A stretch of DNA of 64,000 bases from Bordetella genomosp. 13 (lineage in GTDB: Bacteria; Pseudomonadota; Gammaproteobacteria; Burkholderiales; Burkholderiaceae_B), in contig NZ_VEHL01000001.1 of NCBI RefSeq assembly GCF_007679965.1, positions 620,001-684,000 on the forward strand, read 5' to 3'. How positions within the stretch are numbered: position 1 is the stretch's first letter; the number at the start of each line of letters is the position of its first letter. The notes under the pieces were generated by a model. It did not search any database. It was not told the DNA's origin and saw only the letters and a list, made by a program, of their open reading frames with translations. Below, in pieces: positions 45,292 to 56,115 of the stretch. Made by a program: the position numbers and the translations under genes.

Positions 45292-46401
45292 ATGTCATTG
45301 CATCGCCTGCTGCGGCACTGCCGCGGCCTGCTTGGCACCATCGCGCCGGGCGTCGCTACGCCGGGCGTCGTTACGCCGGGCGTCGCTACGCCGGGCGTCG
45401 CCACGCCGGGCGTCGCTGCATCGCGCGCCACCCTGCTGGGCATCGCCGCGCTGGGCGCCGCGCTGCTCGCGCCCGCCGCCCACGCCCAATCCGCCTTTCC
45501 GGGCGACCGGCCCGTATCCATCGTCGTGCCGTACTCGCCGGGCGGCGCCACCGATGCGGTGGCGCGGCTGCTGAGCACCAAGCTGACCGCATCGATGAAG
45601 GGCACGTTCATCGTCGAGAACCGTCCCGGCGCAAGCGGCACCATCGCGATGTCGTCGGTGGTGCGCGCCAAGCCCGATGGCCACACGCTGTTCATGAACG
45701 AGATCACGTCGACCGTGGTGTCGGAGCTGGTGCCGAACCTGAGCTTCGATCCCGTCAAGTCGCTGCAGCCCGCCGTGCTGGTGGCCGAGACGCCGTTCGT
45801 GCTGGTGATCAACAGCAGCGTGCCGGCAAAAAACCTGGCCGAGTTCGTGGAATACGCGCGCGCCAACCCCGGCAAGATCACCTACGGCTCGGGCGGCGTG
45901 GGCAGCGGGCCGCACCTGGCGGGCGAACTGTTCAAGCAGTTGACGGGCGCCGACATCCTGCACGTGCCGTATCGCGGCTCGGGCCCGGCGCTGCAGGACC
46001 TGCTGGGCGGCCAGATCCAGATGCTGATCACGGCAGCGCCCACGGTGGCGCCCTTCGTCAGCGAAGGCCGCCTGCGCGCGCTGGCAGTGGCGCGTACTGA
46101 CCGCATCAAGGCCCTGCCCAAGGTGCCCACGGCCAGGGAGGCCGGGCTGCCGGGCTTCGAGATCAGCAACTGGTTCGGCCTGGCCGCGCCGCAGGACACG
46201 CCTGCCCCCGTGCTGGACGCCATCGCGCAGGGCGTGAACCAGGCGCTGAAGGACGCCGACTTCCTCGCCAACCTGGAGACGGCCGGCGCGGTGCCGCTGG
46301 GCGGCACGTCGGGCGCGGCGCGCGACCGCGTGGCGCAGGAGACCCGGCGCTGGAGCGCGATGCTGCAGGCCAACGCCGCCGGACAGGGCGCGAAGCAATA
46401 A
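45292..46401 (+). CDS. Bug-family tripartite tricarboxylate receptor protein with repeat-bearing signal region
   Basis: A periplasmic TctC/Bug-type solute-binding protein of 369 residues. The mature part begins near QSAFPGDRPVSIVVPYSPGG and shows ENRPGASGTIAMSSVVRAKP and VPYRGSGPALQDLLGGQI. The export region is unusual: about 18 residues, then five TPGVA-like pentapeptides (45345-45419), then a normal hydrophobic core ATLLGIAALGAALLAPAAHA. GAGGAG lies 5 bp before the ATG. An internal start after the repeats would need a non-ATG codon. It leads an operon with a mandelate-racemase-family enzyme 68 bp downstream, divergent from LysR. The ligand may be a sugar acid. Confidence 0.92.
   Translation: MSLHRLLRHCRGLLGTIAPGVATPGVVTPGVATPGVATPGVAASRATLLGIAALGAALLAPAAHAQSAFPGDRPVSIVVPYSPGGATDAVARLLSTKLTASMKGTFIVENRPGASGTIAMSSVVRAKPDGHTLFMNEITSTVVSELVPNLSFDPVKSLQPAVLVAETPFVLVINSSVPAKNLAEFVEYARANPGKITYGSGGVGSGPHLAGELFKQLTGADILHVPYRGSGPALQDLLGGQIQMLITAAPTVAPFVSEGRLRALAVARTDRIKALPKVPTAREAGLPGFEISNWFGLAAPQDTPAPVLDAIAQGVNQALKDADFLANLETAGAVPLGGTSGAARDRVAQETRRWSAMLQANAAGQGAKQ
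45345..45419 (+). repeat. Five 15-bp tandem repeats in Bug signal region
   Basis: Five consecutive 15-bp units (start points 45345, 45360, 45375, 45390, 45405) differ by one or two bases and encode TPGVA/TPGVV pentapeptides between the initiator and the hydrophobic core of the signal peptide. Confidence 0.92.
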
Positions 46402-46469
46402 AGCAGGGCGGCGCGTTCGCCAACGCGCCTTCGCAAACGCCATATCCATGGCCGCAACAGAGGAAAGCA

Positions 46470-47633
46470 ATGAAGATCAAGCGTATCGTCCCGCTGCACG
46501 TGGGCCAGTTCATGTATGCCCGGGTCGAGACCGATTCCGGCCTGGTGGGAATCGGCGAGGCGGGCACCTGGGGCCACCTGCAGGCCGCGGGCGCGGCCAT
46601 CGAGCGGTTCGCCGAATACCTGGAAGGCAAGCCCGCCTTCGACATCGAGCATCACTGGAACGTGATGCACCGCTTCAGCTATTTCCAGGGCCTGGCGATC
46701 AACGCCGCCATCTCGGCCATCGACATCGCGCTGTGGGACATCAAGGGGCAGGCGCTGGGCGTGCCGATCTACGAGCTGCTGGGCGGCGCGGTGCGCAGGA
46801 AGGCGCGCATCTACGGCCACGTCTACGAAAGCTCCATCGAGAAGATCCTGGTCGAGTGCCAGGCCAAGATGGAGGCGGGCTTCAACGCCTTCGGGCACCT
46901 GAACCCGTTCCTGGACGAAGGCAACGACCAGGTCTGGTTCAAGACCCACATCAAGAAGATGCGCGACGCCATCGACAACGTGCACCGCATGCGCGAGGTG
47001 GTGGGCGACCGCGTGGACCTGCTGATCGAGCTGCATCGCCGCCTGACGCCGCCCGAGGCCATCACGTTCACCAACGCCATCGAGCACACGCATCCCATGT
47101 TCGTCGAGGATCCCATCCGGCCCGAGGGCCCGGATGCGATGGCTCGGGTGGCCGAGAAGATCAACGTGCCCATCGCCACCGGCGAGCGCTTCGCCACCAT
47201 CTACGAGTTCCAGGCGCTGCTGGCGCGCAACGCGGTGGAGTTCGCGCGGGTCGACCTGTGCCTGTGCGGCGGCATCACGGGCGCGCGCAAGGTGGCGGCG
47301 ATGGCCGAGGCGCATCACGTGCAGATCGTGCCGCACAACCCGCTGTCGCCCATCGGCCTGGCGGCGTGCCTGCAGGTGGCCGCGGCGGTGCCCAACTTCG
47401 CGATCCAGGAATACGCCACGGGCTTCGAGGCCGGCATCTTCGAATCCAGCCCCATCCACCTGGGCAGCGACGTGGTTGACGAGGTGCCCCGGCCGCATCA
47501 GGGCTTCGTGGACATCCCCAGCCGTCCGGGCCTGGGCATGGCGCTGCTGCCGGATGCGCAAAAGATCCGTCCTCCGCTGTCCAAACCCATCTCGATGCGG
47601 CCGCACCTGGACGGGTTCGTGGTCGATCAATGA
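46470..47633 (+). CDS. Mandelate racemase/muconate lactonizing enzyme family dehydratase
   Basis: An enolase-superfamily enzyme of 387 residues. The N-terminal capping domain is MKIKRIVPLHVGQFMYARVE. The barrel shows AISAIDIALWDIKGQALGVP, a metal-binding acidic run (LLIELHRRL, then FVEDPI and IATGERF), and the His in IVPHNPLSPIGLAA. The pattern most resembles sugar-acid dehydratases such as D-galactonate dehydratase, but the substrate is not certain. AGAGGAAAG precedes the ATG by about 4 bp. It follows the Bug receptor in one operon under divergent LysR control and is followed by an intrinsic terminator. Confidence 0.88.
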   Translation: MKIKRIVPLHVGQFMYARVETDSGLVGIGEAGTWGHLQAAGAAIERFAEYLEGKPAFDIEHHWNVMHRFSYFQGLAINAAISAIDIALWDIKGQALGVPIYELLGGAVRRKARIYGHVYESSIEKILVECQAKMEAGFNAFGHLNPFLDEGNDQVWFKTHIKKMRDAIDNVHRMREVVGDRVDLLIELHRRLTPPEAITFTNAIEHTHPMFVEDPIRPEGPDAMARVAEKINVPIATGERFATIYEFQALLARNAVEFARVDLCLCGGITGARKVAAMAEAHHVQIVPHNPLSPIGLAACLQVAAAVPNFAIQEYATGFEAGIFESSPIHLGSDVVDEVPRPHQGFVDIPSRPGLGMALLPDAQKIRPPLSKPISMRPHLDGFVVDQ

Positions 47634-47751
47634 GGCCGCCAGCGCGGCGTCGTGCGGGACGACGGCGCGCGCTTTTTCACTGATGGCCGTTGCGGCTCGA
47701 CCGCCCGCGGGCGGCTTGCGGCGGGGTGGCCGGTCTCAGGCATGAGTCATG

Positions 47752-47780
47752 CGGGGTGTTCTTCGGAGCGCCCCGTTTTT
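47752..47780 (+). terminator. Intrinsic terminator after the enolase-superfamily gene
   Basis: Stem CGGGGTG / CGCCCCG (one G-U pair) with a 10-nt loop is followed by TTTTT. An overlapping alternative hairpin (GCGCCCC / GGGGCGC, 47768-47792) shares its right arm. The 118 bp before it (47634-47751) show nothing else. Confidence 0.72.
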
Positions 47781-47796
47781 CATTTGGGGCGCCGTG

Positions 47797-47828
47797 TTGT
47801 GCTTAATAATGAAAATAAATATCATTAA
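47797..47828 (+). promoter_or_regulatory. ZIP-transporter promoter with AT-rich metal-regulator-like box
   Basis: TTGTGC (47797-47802) and TATCAT (47820-47825) are separated by 17 bp of almost pure A/T. The core AATGAAA-ATAAA-TATCATT is an imperfect inverted repeat. The layout and the 9-mer TATCATTAA match the sodA promoter. Fur, Zur or MntR could bind; the sequence alone does not decide. Confidence 0.6.
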
Positions 47829-47971
47829 CAACGGGGCGCGCCGTCCTGTTGCTTTCCAAGCTGGCCGACCGGCCCGCCGGACCGCAACGAGGCCCGTCCC
47901 GCCGGCCGTCTCTCTTGAAAGTCCGGAGAGCCGGGTATACCTTGGAACGAGGCAGTGCCGCAGGAATCTCC

Positions 47972-48865
47972 GTGAACACCCACAGCCGCCATCGCGTACG
48001 TCCCGCCGCCACCAGCGTCAGTATCTGGACCATGATCGTCCTGGTTTCCTGCCTGGCCATGTACCAGTTGTGGGCCTTCCTGGCCGTGCGTACGCCGGCG
48101 GTGTCCGACGCGCTGGCGGGTGGCCTGGTCGCAGCGGCCGCCACGGCGCTGGGCACGCTGCCCGTGGTGTTCTCGCAGACGCTGTCCGAGAAGGTCCAGG
48201 ACATCATGTTCGGCTTCGGCGCCGGCGTCATGCTGGCGGCCTGCGCGTTCTCGCTGGTCGGGCCGGGCGTGGCGGCCGGCGAGGCCCTGGGCTATGGCGC
48301 CTGGACGGCGTCCGGCATCGTCGGCGCGGCCATCCTGCTGGGCGGCGCGGCGCTGATGCTGATGGACCGCGTGTTGCCGCACGAGCATTTCATCAAGGGC
48401 AAGGAAGGCGCCGACGCGCAGAAACTACGCCGCACCTGGCTCTTCGTCTTCGCCATCATCCTGCACAATCTGCCCGAGGGCCTGGCCATCGGCGTGGGCT
48501 TCGTGGGCAACGACGCCGTGCGGGGCACGGCGCTGGCCACCGGCATCGCCATACAGGACGTGCCCGAAGGGCTGGTGGTGGCGGTGGCGTTGATGGCGGC
48601 GGGCTATGGCCGCGCCATGGCCGTGGCCATCGGCATGCTGTCCGGCCTGGTCGAACCCCTGGGCGCGGTGGTGGGCGCCGCCGTGGTGGGCTGGTCGGCC
48701 CCCATGCTGCCGTGGGGCCTGGGTTTCGCGGCGGGTGCCATGCTGTTCGTGATCAGCCACGAGATCATTCCCGAGTCGCATCGCAAGGGGCATGAGATCC
48801 CGGCGACCGCCGGGCTGATGGTGGGGTTCGTGCTGATGATGATGCTGGATACGGTGCTGGGGTAG
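47972..48865 (+). CDS. ZIP-family (GufA-type) divalent metal transporter
   Basis: An inner-membrane importer for Zn, Fe or Mn, 297 residues with about eight helices. It carries the ZIP metal-binding signatures in helix 4 ([16 protein letters not shown]) and helix 5 ([20 protein letters not shown]). A later [15 protein letters not shown] segment is also conserved. A His/Glu-containing loop [20 protein letters not shown] lies between helices. It closely resembles the structurally known Bordetella bronchiseptica ZIP (BbZIP) subfamily. The GTG at 47972 has AGGA 6 bp upstream; the longer open frame (from 47849) runs through the leader. The leader of about 140 nt follows the metal-regulated-type promoter. 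Confidence 0.92.
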   Translation: MNTHSRHRVRPAATSVSIWTMIVLVSCLAMYQLWAFLAVRTPAVSDALAGGLVAAAATALGTLPVVFSQTLSEKVQDIMFGFGAGVMLAACAFSLVGPGVAAGEALGYGAWTASGIVGAAILLGGAALMLMDRVLPHEHFIKGKEGADAQKLRRTWLFVFAIILHNLPEGLAIGVGFVGNDAVRGTALATGIAIQDVPEGLVVAVALMAAGYGRAMAVAIGMLSGLVEPLGAVVGAAVVGWSAPMLPWGLGFAAGAMLFVISHEIIPESHRKGHEIPATAGLMVGFVLMMMLDTVLG

Positions 48866-48910
48866 GACCGCGGGACGTCTGGAACGTCGTGCTCCAGCAG
48901 CGTCCCCACT

Positions 48911-48938
48911 TTGCGGTACCGGGCTTTCGGAGTATGCT
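48911..48938 (+). promoter_or_regulatory. Candidate promoter of the gcv operon
   Basis: TTGCGG (48911-48916) and TATGCT (48933-48938) are separated by 16 bp. The predicted start near 48945 lies just ahead of the first glycine aptamer. Confidence 0.55.
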
Positions 48939-48956
48939 TGCCGCGCTGTCACGCTG

Positions 48957-49185
48957 GTCGCGGGAGAGAGCCGTTCATTCGGCCGCCGAAGGCGCAATTC
49001 GCCCGGAATCGCTCAGGTAACCCATACCGCGACCGCATCGTCCGCCGCGCGCTGCGCGCCGGATGAAACAGCACTCTGGAGAGACCTGGTGCCTGCCCGC
49101 CCAAGCGCGCGGCAGGCCGACCCAGGCGCCGAAGGTGCAAACCCGCCATTGCGCGGGGCAACTCTCAGGCAAAAGGACAGAGGGG
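48957..49185 (+). promoter_or_regulatory. Tandem glycine riboswitch
   Basis: Two glycine aptamers stand in series before gcvT. Aptamer 1 (about 48957-49034) has GGGAGAGAG, GCCGAAGGCGCAA and GCTCAGGTAAC. Aptamer 2 (about 49073-49185) has CTGGAGAGACC, GCCGAAGGTGCAA, CTCTCAGGCAAAAGGACAGA. These are the diagnostic conserved blocks of the class. Cooperative glycine binding is expected to switch on gcvTHP. The 90 bp between aptamer 2 and the gcvT start presumably hold the expression platform; no clear terminator with a U-run is seen there, so control may be translational. Confidence 0.96.
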
Positions 49186-49274
49186 CGGAAGAGTCGGCCG
49201 ATCGCCGGGGCTTTCCGCTTCCGCATCGGCATCGCGCAACCCTCGCGGCGCTGCTGCCGCTGGAGCCTTTCCGC

Positions 49275-50447
49275 ATGTCCGCACCCCTGCAACGCACACC
49301 GCTGTTCGACGAACACCTGGCCGCCAACGCCCGCATGGTCGATTTCGGCGGCTGGGAAATGCCGCTGTCCTACGGGTCGCAGCTCGAGGAACACCATGCC
49401 GTGCGCCGTGCCGCGGGCATGTTCGACGTGTCGCACATGCTGAACGTGGACGTCACCGGCCCCGATGCCCGCGCGTTCCTGCAGCGCCTGATCGCCAACG
49501 ACGTGGCCAAGCTGACCGTGCCGGGCAAGGCCCTGTACAGTTGCATGCTGAATCCGCAGGGCGGGGTCATCGACGACCTCATCGTCTACTTTTTCGGCGC
49601 CGGGCCGTCCCAAGCCGAAAAAAGCCCCCTTTGGGGGCAGCAAGCGGAAGGCGCTGCGTGGGGGTCTTCCCCTGCCGACAAATGGCGCGTGGTGGTCAAC
49701 GCCGGCACCGCCGACAAGGACCTGGCCTGGATGCGCCGCGTGGCCGCGGCGGGCAGCTTCGACGTCGCCATTGCCGCGCGGCGCGACCTGGCCATGGTAG
49801 CCGTGCAGGGCCCCGAGGCCCGCGCCAAGGTGTGGGCTGCCCGTCCGGCCTGGCAGGCCGTCTCCGAGCCGCTGGGCCCGTTCTCCGCGGCCTTGCTGGG
49901 CGACACGCTGGTGGCCCGCACCGGCTACACCGGCGAGGACGGCTTCGAGATCGTGCTGCCGGCCACGGAAGTGGCCGCGCTGTGGCGCGACCTGATCGCG
50001 CAGGGCGTACAGCCCTGCGGCCTGGGGGCTCGCGACACGCTGCGCCTGGAAGCCGGCATGAACCTGTACGGCCAGGACATGGACGAACTGGTTCACCCCA
50101 ACCAGGCCGGCCTGACCTGGACGGTGTCCCTGAAGGACGCCGGCCGCCGCTTCATCGGCCGCGACGCCATCGAGCAGTTCGCCACCCCCGCCGCCTTTCT
50201 GGGCCTGAAGCTGCAGGAGCGCGGCGTGATGCGCGCCCACATGGCCGTGCGTACCGCGCAGGGCGTGGGCGAGGTCACCAGCGGCACCATGTCGCCCACG
50301 CTGGGCGTGTCCGTGGGCTTTGCCCGCCTGCCGGCCGGCGTGCAGCCGGGCGACGGCGCCGAGGTCGAAATCCGCGGCAAGTGGGTGCCGGCGCAGGTCT
50401 GCAAGCTGCCTTTCGTGCGTAACGGCCGCGCCGTCGAACACTCGTAA
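49275..50447 (+). CDS. gcvT: Glycine cleavage system T protein (aminomethyltransferase)
   Basis: GcvT transfers the aminomethyl-lipoyl intermediate to tetrahydrofolate, releasing ammonia. The 390-residue protein starts [20 protein letters not shown] and shows [29 protein letters not shown] and [15 protein letters not shown] late [20 protein letters not shown] segment supports the call. An extra 27 residues (108-134, [20 protein letters not shown] and on) interrupt the segment between [10 protein letters not shown] and [15 protein letters not shown]. Other GcvT proteins have only a few residues there. The insert is encoded at 49596-49676. TGGAG lies 9 bp before the ATG. Confidence 0.95.
   Translation: MSAPLQRTPLFDEHLAANARMVDFGGWEMPLSYGSQLEEHHAVRRAAGMFDVSHMLNVDVTGPDARAFLQRLIANDVAKLTVPGKALYSCMLNPQGGVIDDLIVYFFGAGPSQAEKSPLWGQQAEGAAWGSSPADKWRVVVNAGTADKDLAWMRRVAAAGSFDVAIAARRDLAMVAVQGPEARAKVWAARPAWQAVSEPLGPFSAALLGDTLVARTGYTGEDGFEIVLPATEVAALWRDLIAQGVQPCGLGARDTLRLEAGMNLYGQDMDELVHPNQAGLTWTVSLKDAGRRFIGRDAIEQFATPAAFLGLKLQERGVMRAHMAVRTAQGVGEVTSGTMSPTLGVSVGFARLPAGVQPGDGAEVEIRGKWVPAQVCKLPFVRNGRAVEHS
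49596..49676. repeat. In-frame 81-bp palindromic insertion within gcvT
   Basis: This 81-bp block adds 27 codons at a point where the family has almost none. It contains AAAAAA-GCCCCC-TTT-GGGGGC (49618-49638), which on the minus strand is a textbook intrinsic terminator, and a flanking GC-rich half (GCTGCGTGGGGG). It has the look of a dispersed REP-like or terminator-type repeat that landed in frame. No second copy was seen in this window. Confidence 0.7.
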
Positions 50448-50524
50448 ACTCGTAGCTTCCGGCCCCGCGGCCGGAAGGCGCGCAATCCCTTTCCGTATAT
50501 CGCAGCACCCTGCCAGGAGTCCTC

Positions 50525-50899
50525 ATGAGTCTGCCTACCGATCGCAAGTACACCGCGTCCCACGAATGGGTCAAAGCCGAAGGCGACGTGTTCGCCGTCG
50601 GCATCACCGACAACGCCCAGGACCAGCTGGGCGACCTGGTCTTCGTGGGCGACGTGAACGTCGGCGCCACGCTCAAGGCCGGCGAAACCGCCGGCGTGGT
50701 CGAGTCGGTCAAGGCCGCCTCCGACATCTACGCGCCGGTCAACGGCGAGATCGTCGCCTTCAACGAAGCGCTGGACGCCAACCCGGCGCTGATCAACGAA
50801 GCCGCGTTCGACACCTGGATCTTCAAGATCAAGCCCGCCAACGCCGCCGACGTCGACGGCCTGCTGGACGCCGCCGGCTACGAAGCCGCCAACGGCTGA
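50525..50899 (+). CDS. gcvH: Glycine cleavage system H protein
   Basis: The lipoyl carrier that shuttles the aminomethyl group between P, T and L proteins. It has 124 residues: MSLPTDRKYTASHEWVKAEG start, VGITDNAQDQLGDLVFVG, and the lipoylation site ETAGVVESVKAAS with Lys63. It ends LLDAAGYEAANG. It is full length. It starts 77 bp after gcvT, with AGGAG 6 bp before the ATG, and precedes gcvP by 87 bp in the same operon. Confidence 0.97.
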   Translation: MSLPTDRKYTASHEWVKAEGDVFAVGITDNAQDQLGDLVFVGDVNVGATLKAGETAGVVESVKAASDIYAPVNGEIVAFNEALDANPALINEAAFDTWIFKIKPANAADVDGLLDAAGYEAANG

Positions 50900-50986
50900 C
50901 CCCGCGGCCGCGCGGGCGCCCCAGGCGCCGCGCGGCCCATCCGGCGCGCCGCGGCCGCGGCGCGCCACGTTCCTCGAGATTGCTTC

Positions 50987-53863
<2,877 letters not shown>

Positions 53864-53893
53864 CGGACCGGCGATAGCAGGGCCGCAAACAGG

Positions 53894-53922
53894 AACGCCG
53901 TCTTCGCAGACGGCGTTTTTTT
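53894..53922 (+). terminator. Intrinsic terminator of the gcv operon
   Basis: Perfect stem ACGCCGTCT / AGACGGCGT with tetraloop TCGC is followed by TTTTTTT, 31 bp after the gcvP stop. Confidence 0.96.
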
Positions 53923-53994
53923 CATGGTGCACGGCGCGTGCCGCGCCGATGAAAGGGACCGGCCCGCCCGCGACGCGGACAGGCCGTTCGGCTT

Positions 53995-55959
53995 CTACTT
54001 GCCCTTGCTCTTGGCGGCCGTGCGCATGGCCTCGCCCAGCTGCGGCACGGTGTCGAAGAAGGTCTGCACGAAGGCTTCCACGCCGTCGCGGCCGATGCCG
54101 CCGTAGGCGTTGATGTCCATCTCCAGCGTGGGCCGGTTGTCGCTGTCGACGTACACGCGTGCCCAGCGGTTGCCTTCGTTCCAGCTGTTGATGGCCTTGT
54201 ACGGGGGCGGCGTGACGGCCTCGTACACCGCCTGCAGCATCACGTTCTCGCAGGCCTCGTCGGGGTCGCATTCGCTGAAGCGCACGACCAGCTCGCGCGC
54301 GCCGCTGGAACCGGGGGCGACGCCCAGTTCCGGCTCGCCGTATTCGCCGGTGCGCGTCTCGAATTCATAGCCGGCGGCTTCCACCAGCGAACCCAGCGTG
54401 GCCGGGTCCAGCGTGTGCAGCATCGCGCCTTCCGCGACGGGCGGCTTGTCCGTGTCCAGGCCGTCGGGCATCTCGGGCTCCTGGATGTCGTCGGCGGCGC
54501 CGACGGCGTCGGCCAGCAGGGCGTCCAGCGGGATCTCCTGGCCGTTCAGCGTGGCCTTGGTGCCGTCATAGACGAAGTCGGCCACGATGTTGTCGCCGTC
54601 GGCGCGCACGATGTTCATCATCTGCGCCATGCCGATCGACGACTGGATCTCGTCGTTGGCGCGGCTGGCGGCGTCCTCGGGCGTCGCGCCCTGGGTGGCC
54701 ACGAGCGTGCGGGCCAGCAGGTCCTGCGCCATCGGCTTGTTGACCACGGCATGCGCCTGCATCGACTTGATCGCCTGGCGCACCATGTCCTGCACCGGCG
54801 CGTCGGTGTCCTTCAGCGGCTGCAGCACCAGCGAGTACGTGACGCGGGCCTCGCCCTTGTCGGTCTTCCACTGGATGGGGTCGATCGACAGCGTCGGGCT
54901 GGCGGCCAGCAGGTCGCGCACGTCGGCGGCCACGCGCTTCATCAGGTCTTCGGATGCGTTGGGGGCGGCCTGGGCGCCGGTGGACTCGGCCATCAGCGCG
55001 TTGACCAGGTCGCTGTAGGTCTTGGCCAGCTTCTGCGCGGCCTTGCCTTCCAGGTTGGTCAGCTTGACCACGGCCTGGCCGCCGCCCATGTCGGTGGTCC
55101 CCAGGCTGAACTTGCCGATGCTGTAGGTCACCTCGCCGTTCAGCAGCTTGTCGTCCTCGCCCATCTTCAGCGTATAGCCGAGGTCGTCCAGGCTCATCGG
55201 ATAGGCCTTGCCCTGCAGTTCGACCCGCTTGACCTTCATGTTGGTGTCGCCGACGGACAGGCCGAACTTGCCCATGTGGGTGTTCAGGTCCATGGCCACG
55301 CCGCTGATGGTGACCTTGTCGACCTGCTCGTCCTTCGGGTTCGAGGCCACCAGCGAGTCGGACTTGAAGGTGCCCTTGATCGCCTGGTTCTCGCGCTTGT
55401 ACGAGGCCTCCATGGCGGCGCCGCTGAACTCGACCGTGAAGCCGTCCTGGGTCGCCTTCATGGCGGCCAGGCCGCCCGTGCCGGTGCTGTCGCCGTTGTA
55501 GTGGACGACCGTGTCGCTCCACAGCGGCGTCTTGCCGTTGGTCAGCGCGTACAGCTGCTTCAGGGGTTCGGTCTGGGCCAGCTCGGCATGGACGAAGGCG
55601 GCGTTGGGCATCAGGTGGCCTTGTGCCAGCGCGCCGCCGGGGAAGGGGCCATGCTGCACGAGCGCGTCGAACTCGAGCATGCCCGGCTCGATGGCGAACG
55701 GCTTCTCGCCCGCCGCCGTGGGACCCGACATCACCAGGCCGTAGCGTGCCTTGGTGGAGAAGAAGCCCCGCTCGTAGCTGACCTGGCGCAGTTCGACCTT
55801 GTAGCTGGCCGGCAGCGCCTGCGCCATCTGGTCGTTGACTTCCTTCAAGCGGGCGGGCGCCTCGGCCTCGATCCGCTTGCCGGTGTACCAGGTGGCGCCC
55901 AGCCAGGCGACTCCACCCACCACGATCACGCCGGCGACGATCGCCACACCTTTCTTCAT
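53995..55959 (-). CDS. DUF945 (YdgA-family) protein with C-terminal YbjN-like domain
   Basis: A 654-residue envelope-associated protein. It has an N-terminal helix (GVAIVAGVIVVGGVAWLGAT) serving as membrane anchor or signal. A long DUF945/YdgA region (about 25-490) contains YERGFFSTKARYGLVMSG and repeated beta segments. After an acidic linker (about 495-520), a C-terminal YbjN-like domain (about 525-645) shows YKAINSWNEGNRWARVYVD and INAYGGIGRDGVEAFVQTFF. The protein ends in a basic tail. This domain combination is not one I know for YdgA. Function is unknown. The gene is convergent with gcvP. Confidence 0.8.
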   Translation of the reverse strand: MKKGVAIVAGVIVVGGVAWLGATWYTGKRIEAEAPARLKEVNDQMAQALPASYKVELRQVSYERGFFSTKARYGLVMSGPTAAGEKPFAIEPGMLEFDALVQHGPFPGGALAQGHLMPNAAFVHAELAQTEPLKQLYALTNGKTPLWSDTVVHYNGDSTGTGGLAAMKATQDGFTVEFSGAAMEASYKRENQAIKGTFKSDSLVASNPKDEQVDKVTISGVAMDLNTHMGKFGLSVGDTNMKVKRVELQGKAYPMSLDDLGYTLKMGEDDKLLNGEVTYSIGKFSLGTTDMGGGQAVVKLTNLEGKAAQKLAKTYSDLVNALMAESTGAQAAPNASEDLMKRVAADVRDLLAASPTLSIDPIQWKTDKGEARVTYSLVLQPLKDTDAPVQDMVRQAIKSMQAHAVVNKPMAQDLLARTLVATQGATPEDAASRANDEIQSSIGMAQMMNIVRADGDNIVADFVYDGTKATLNGQEIPLDALLADAVGAADDIQEPEMPDGLDTDKPPVAEGAMLHTLDPATLGSLVEAAGYEFETRTGEYGEPELGVAPGSSGARELVVRFSECDPDEACENVMLQAVYEAVTPPPYKAINSWNEGNRWARVYVDSDNRPTLEMDINAYGGIGRDGVEAFVQTFFDTVPQLGEAMRTAAKSKGK

Positions 55960-56115
55960 TTTTTTACGCCCATTCTGTTATCGGATGAGGCGGCGCGGAC
56001 GGCGAGTCGCCCGGCGCCGCCTGCGGCCTTGGAGCCCGCGGCGAGTATACCGGCGGGCCCTTGGCCGAATATCGCCCCGCCGTTACCAGCATTGTCAAAA
56101 TGCAAGCGGCCCGTC

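Noticed and set aside
45345-45419. Short regular repeats as a possible CRISPR array
   Set aside because: Units are 15 bp, contiguous without spacers and in coding frame. No cas genes are present.
49618-49638. Hairpin inside gcvT as a terminator of gcvT itself
   Set aside because: On the plus strand the stem is followed by AGCAAG, not a U-run. The terminator signature exists only on the minus strand.
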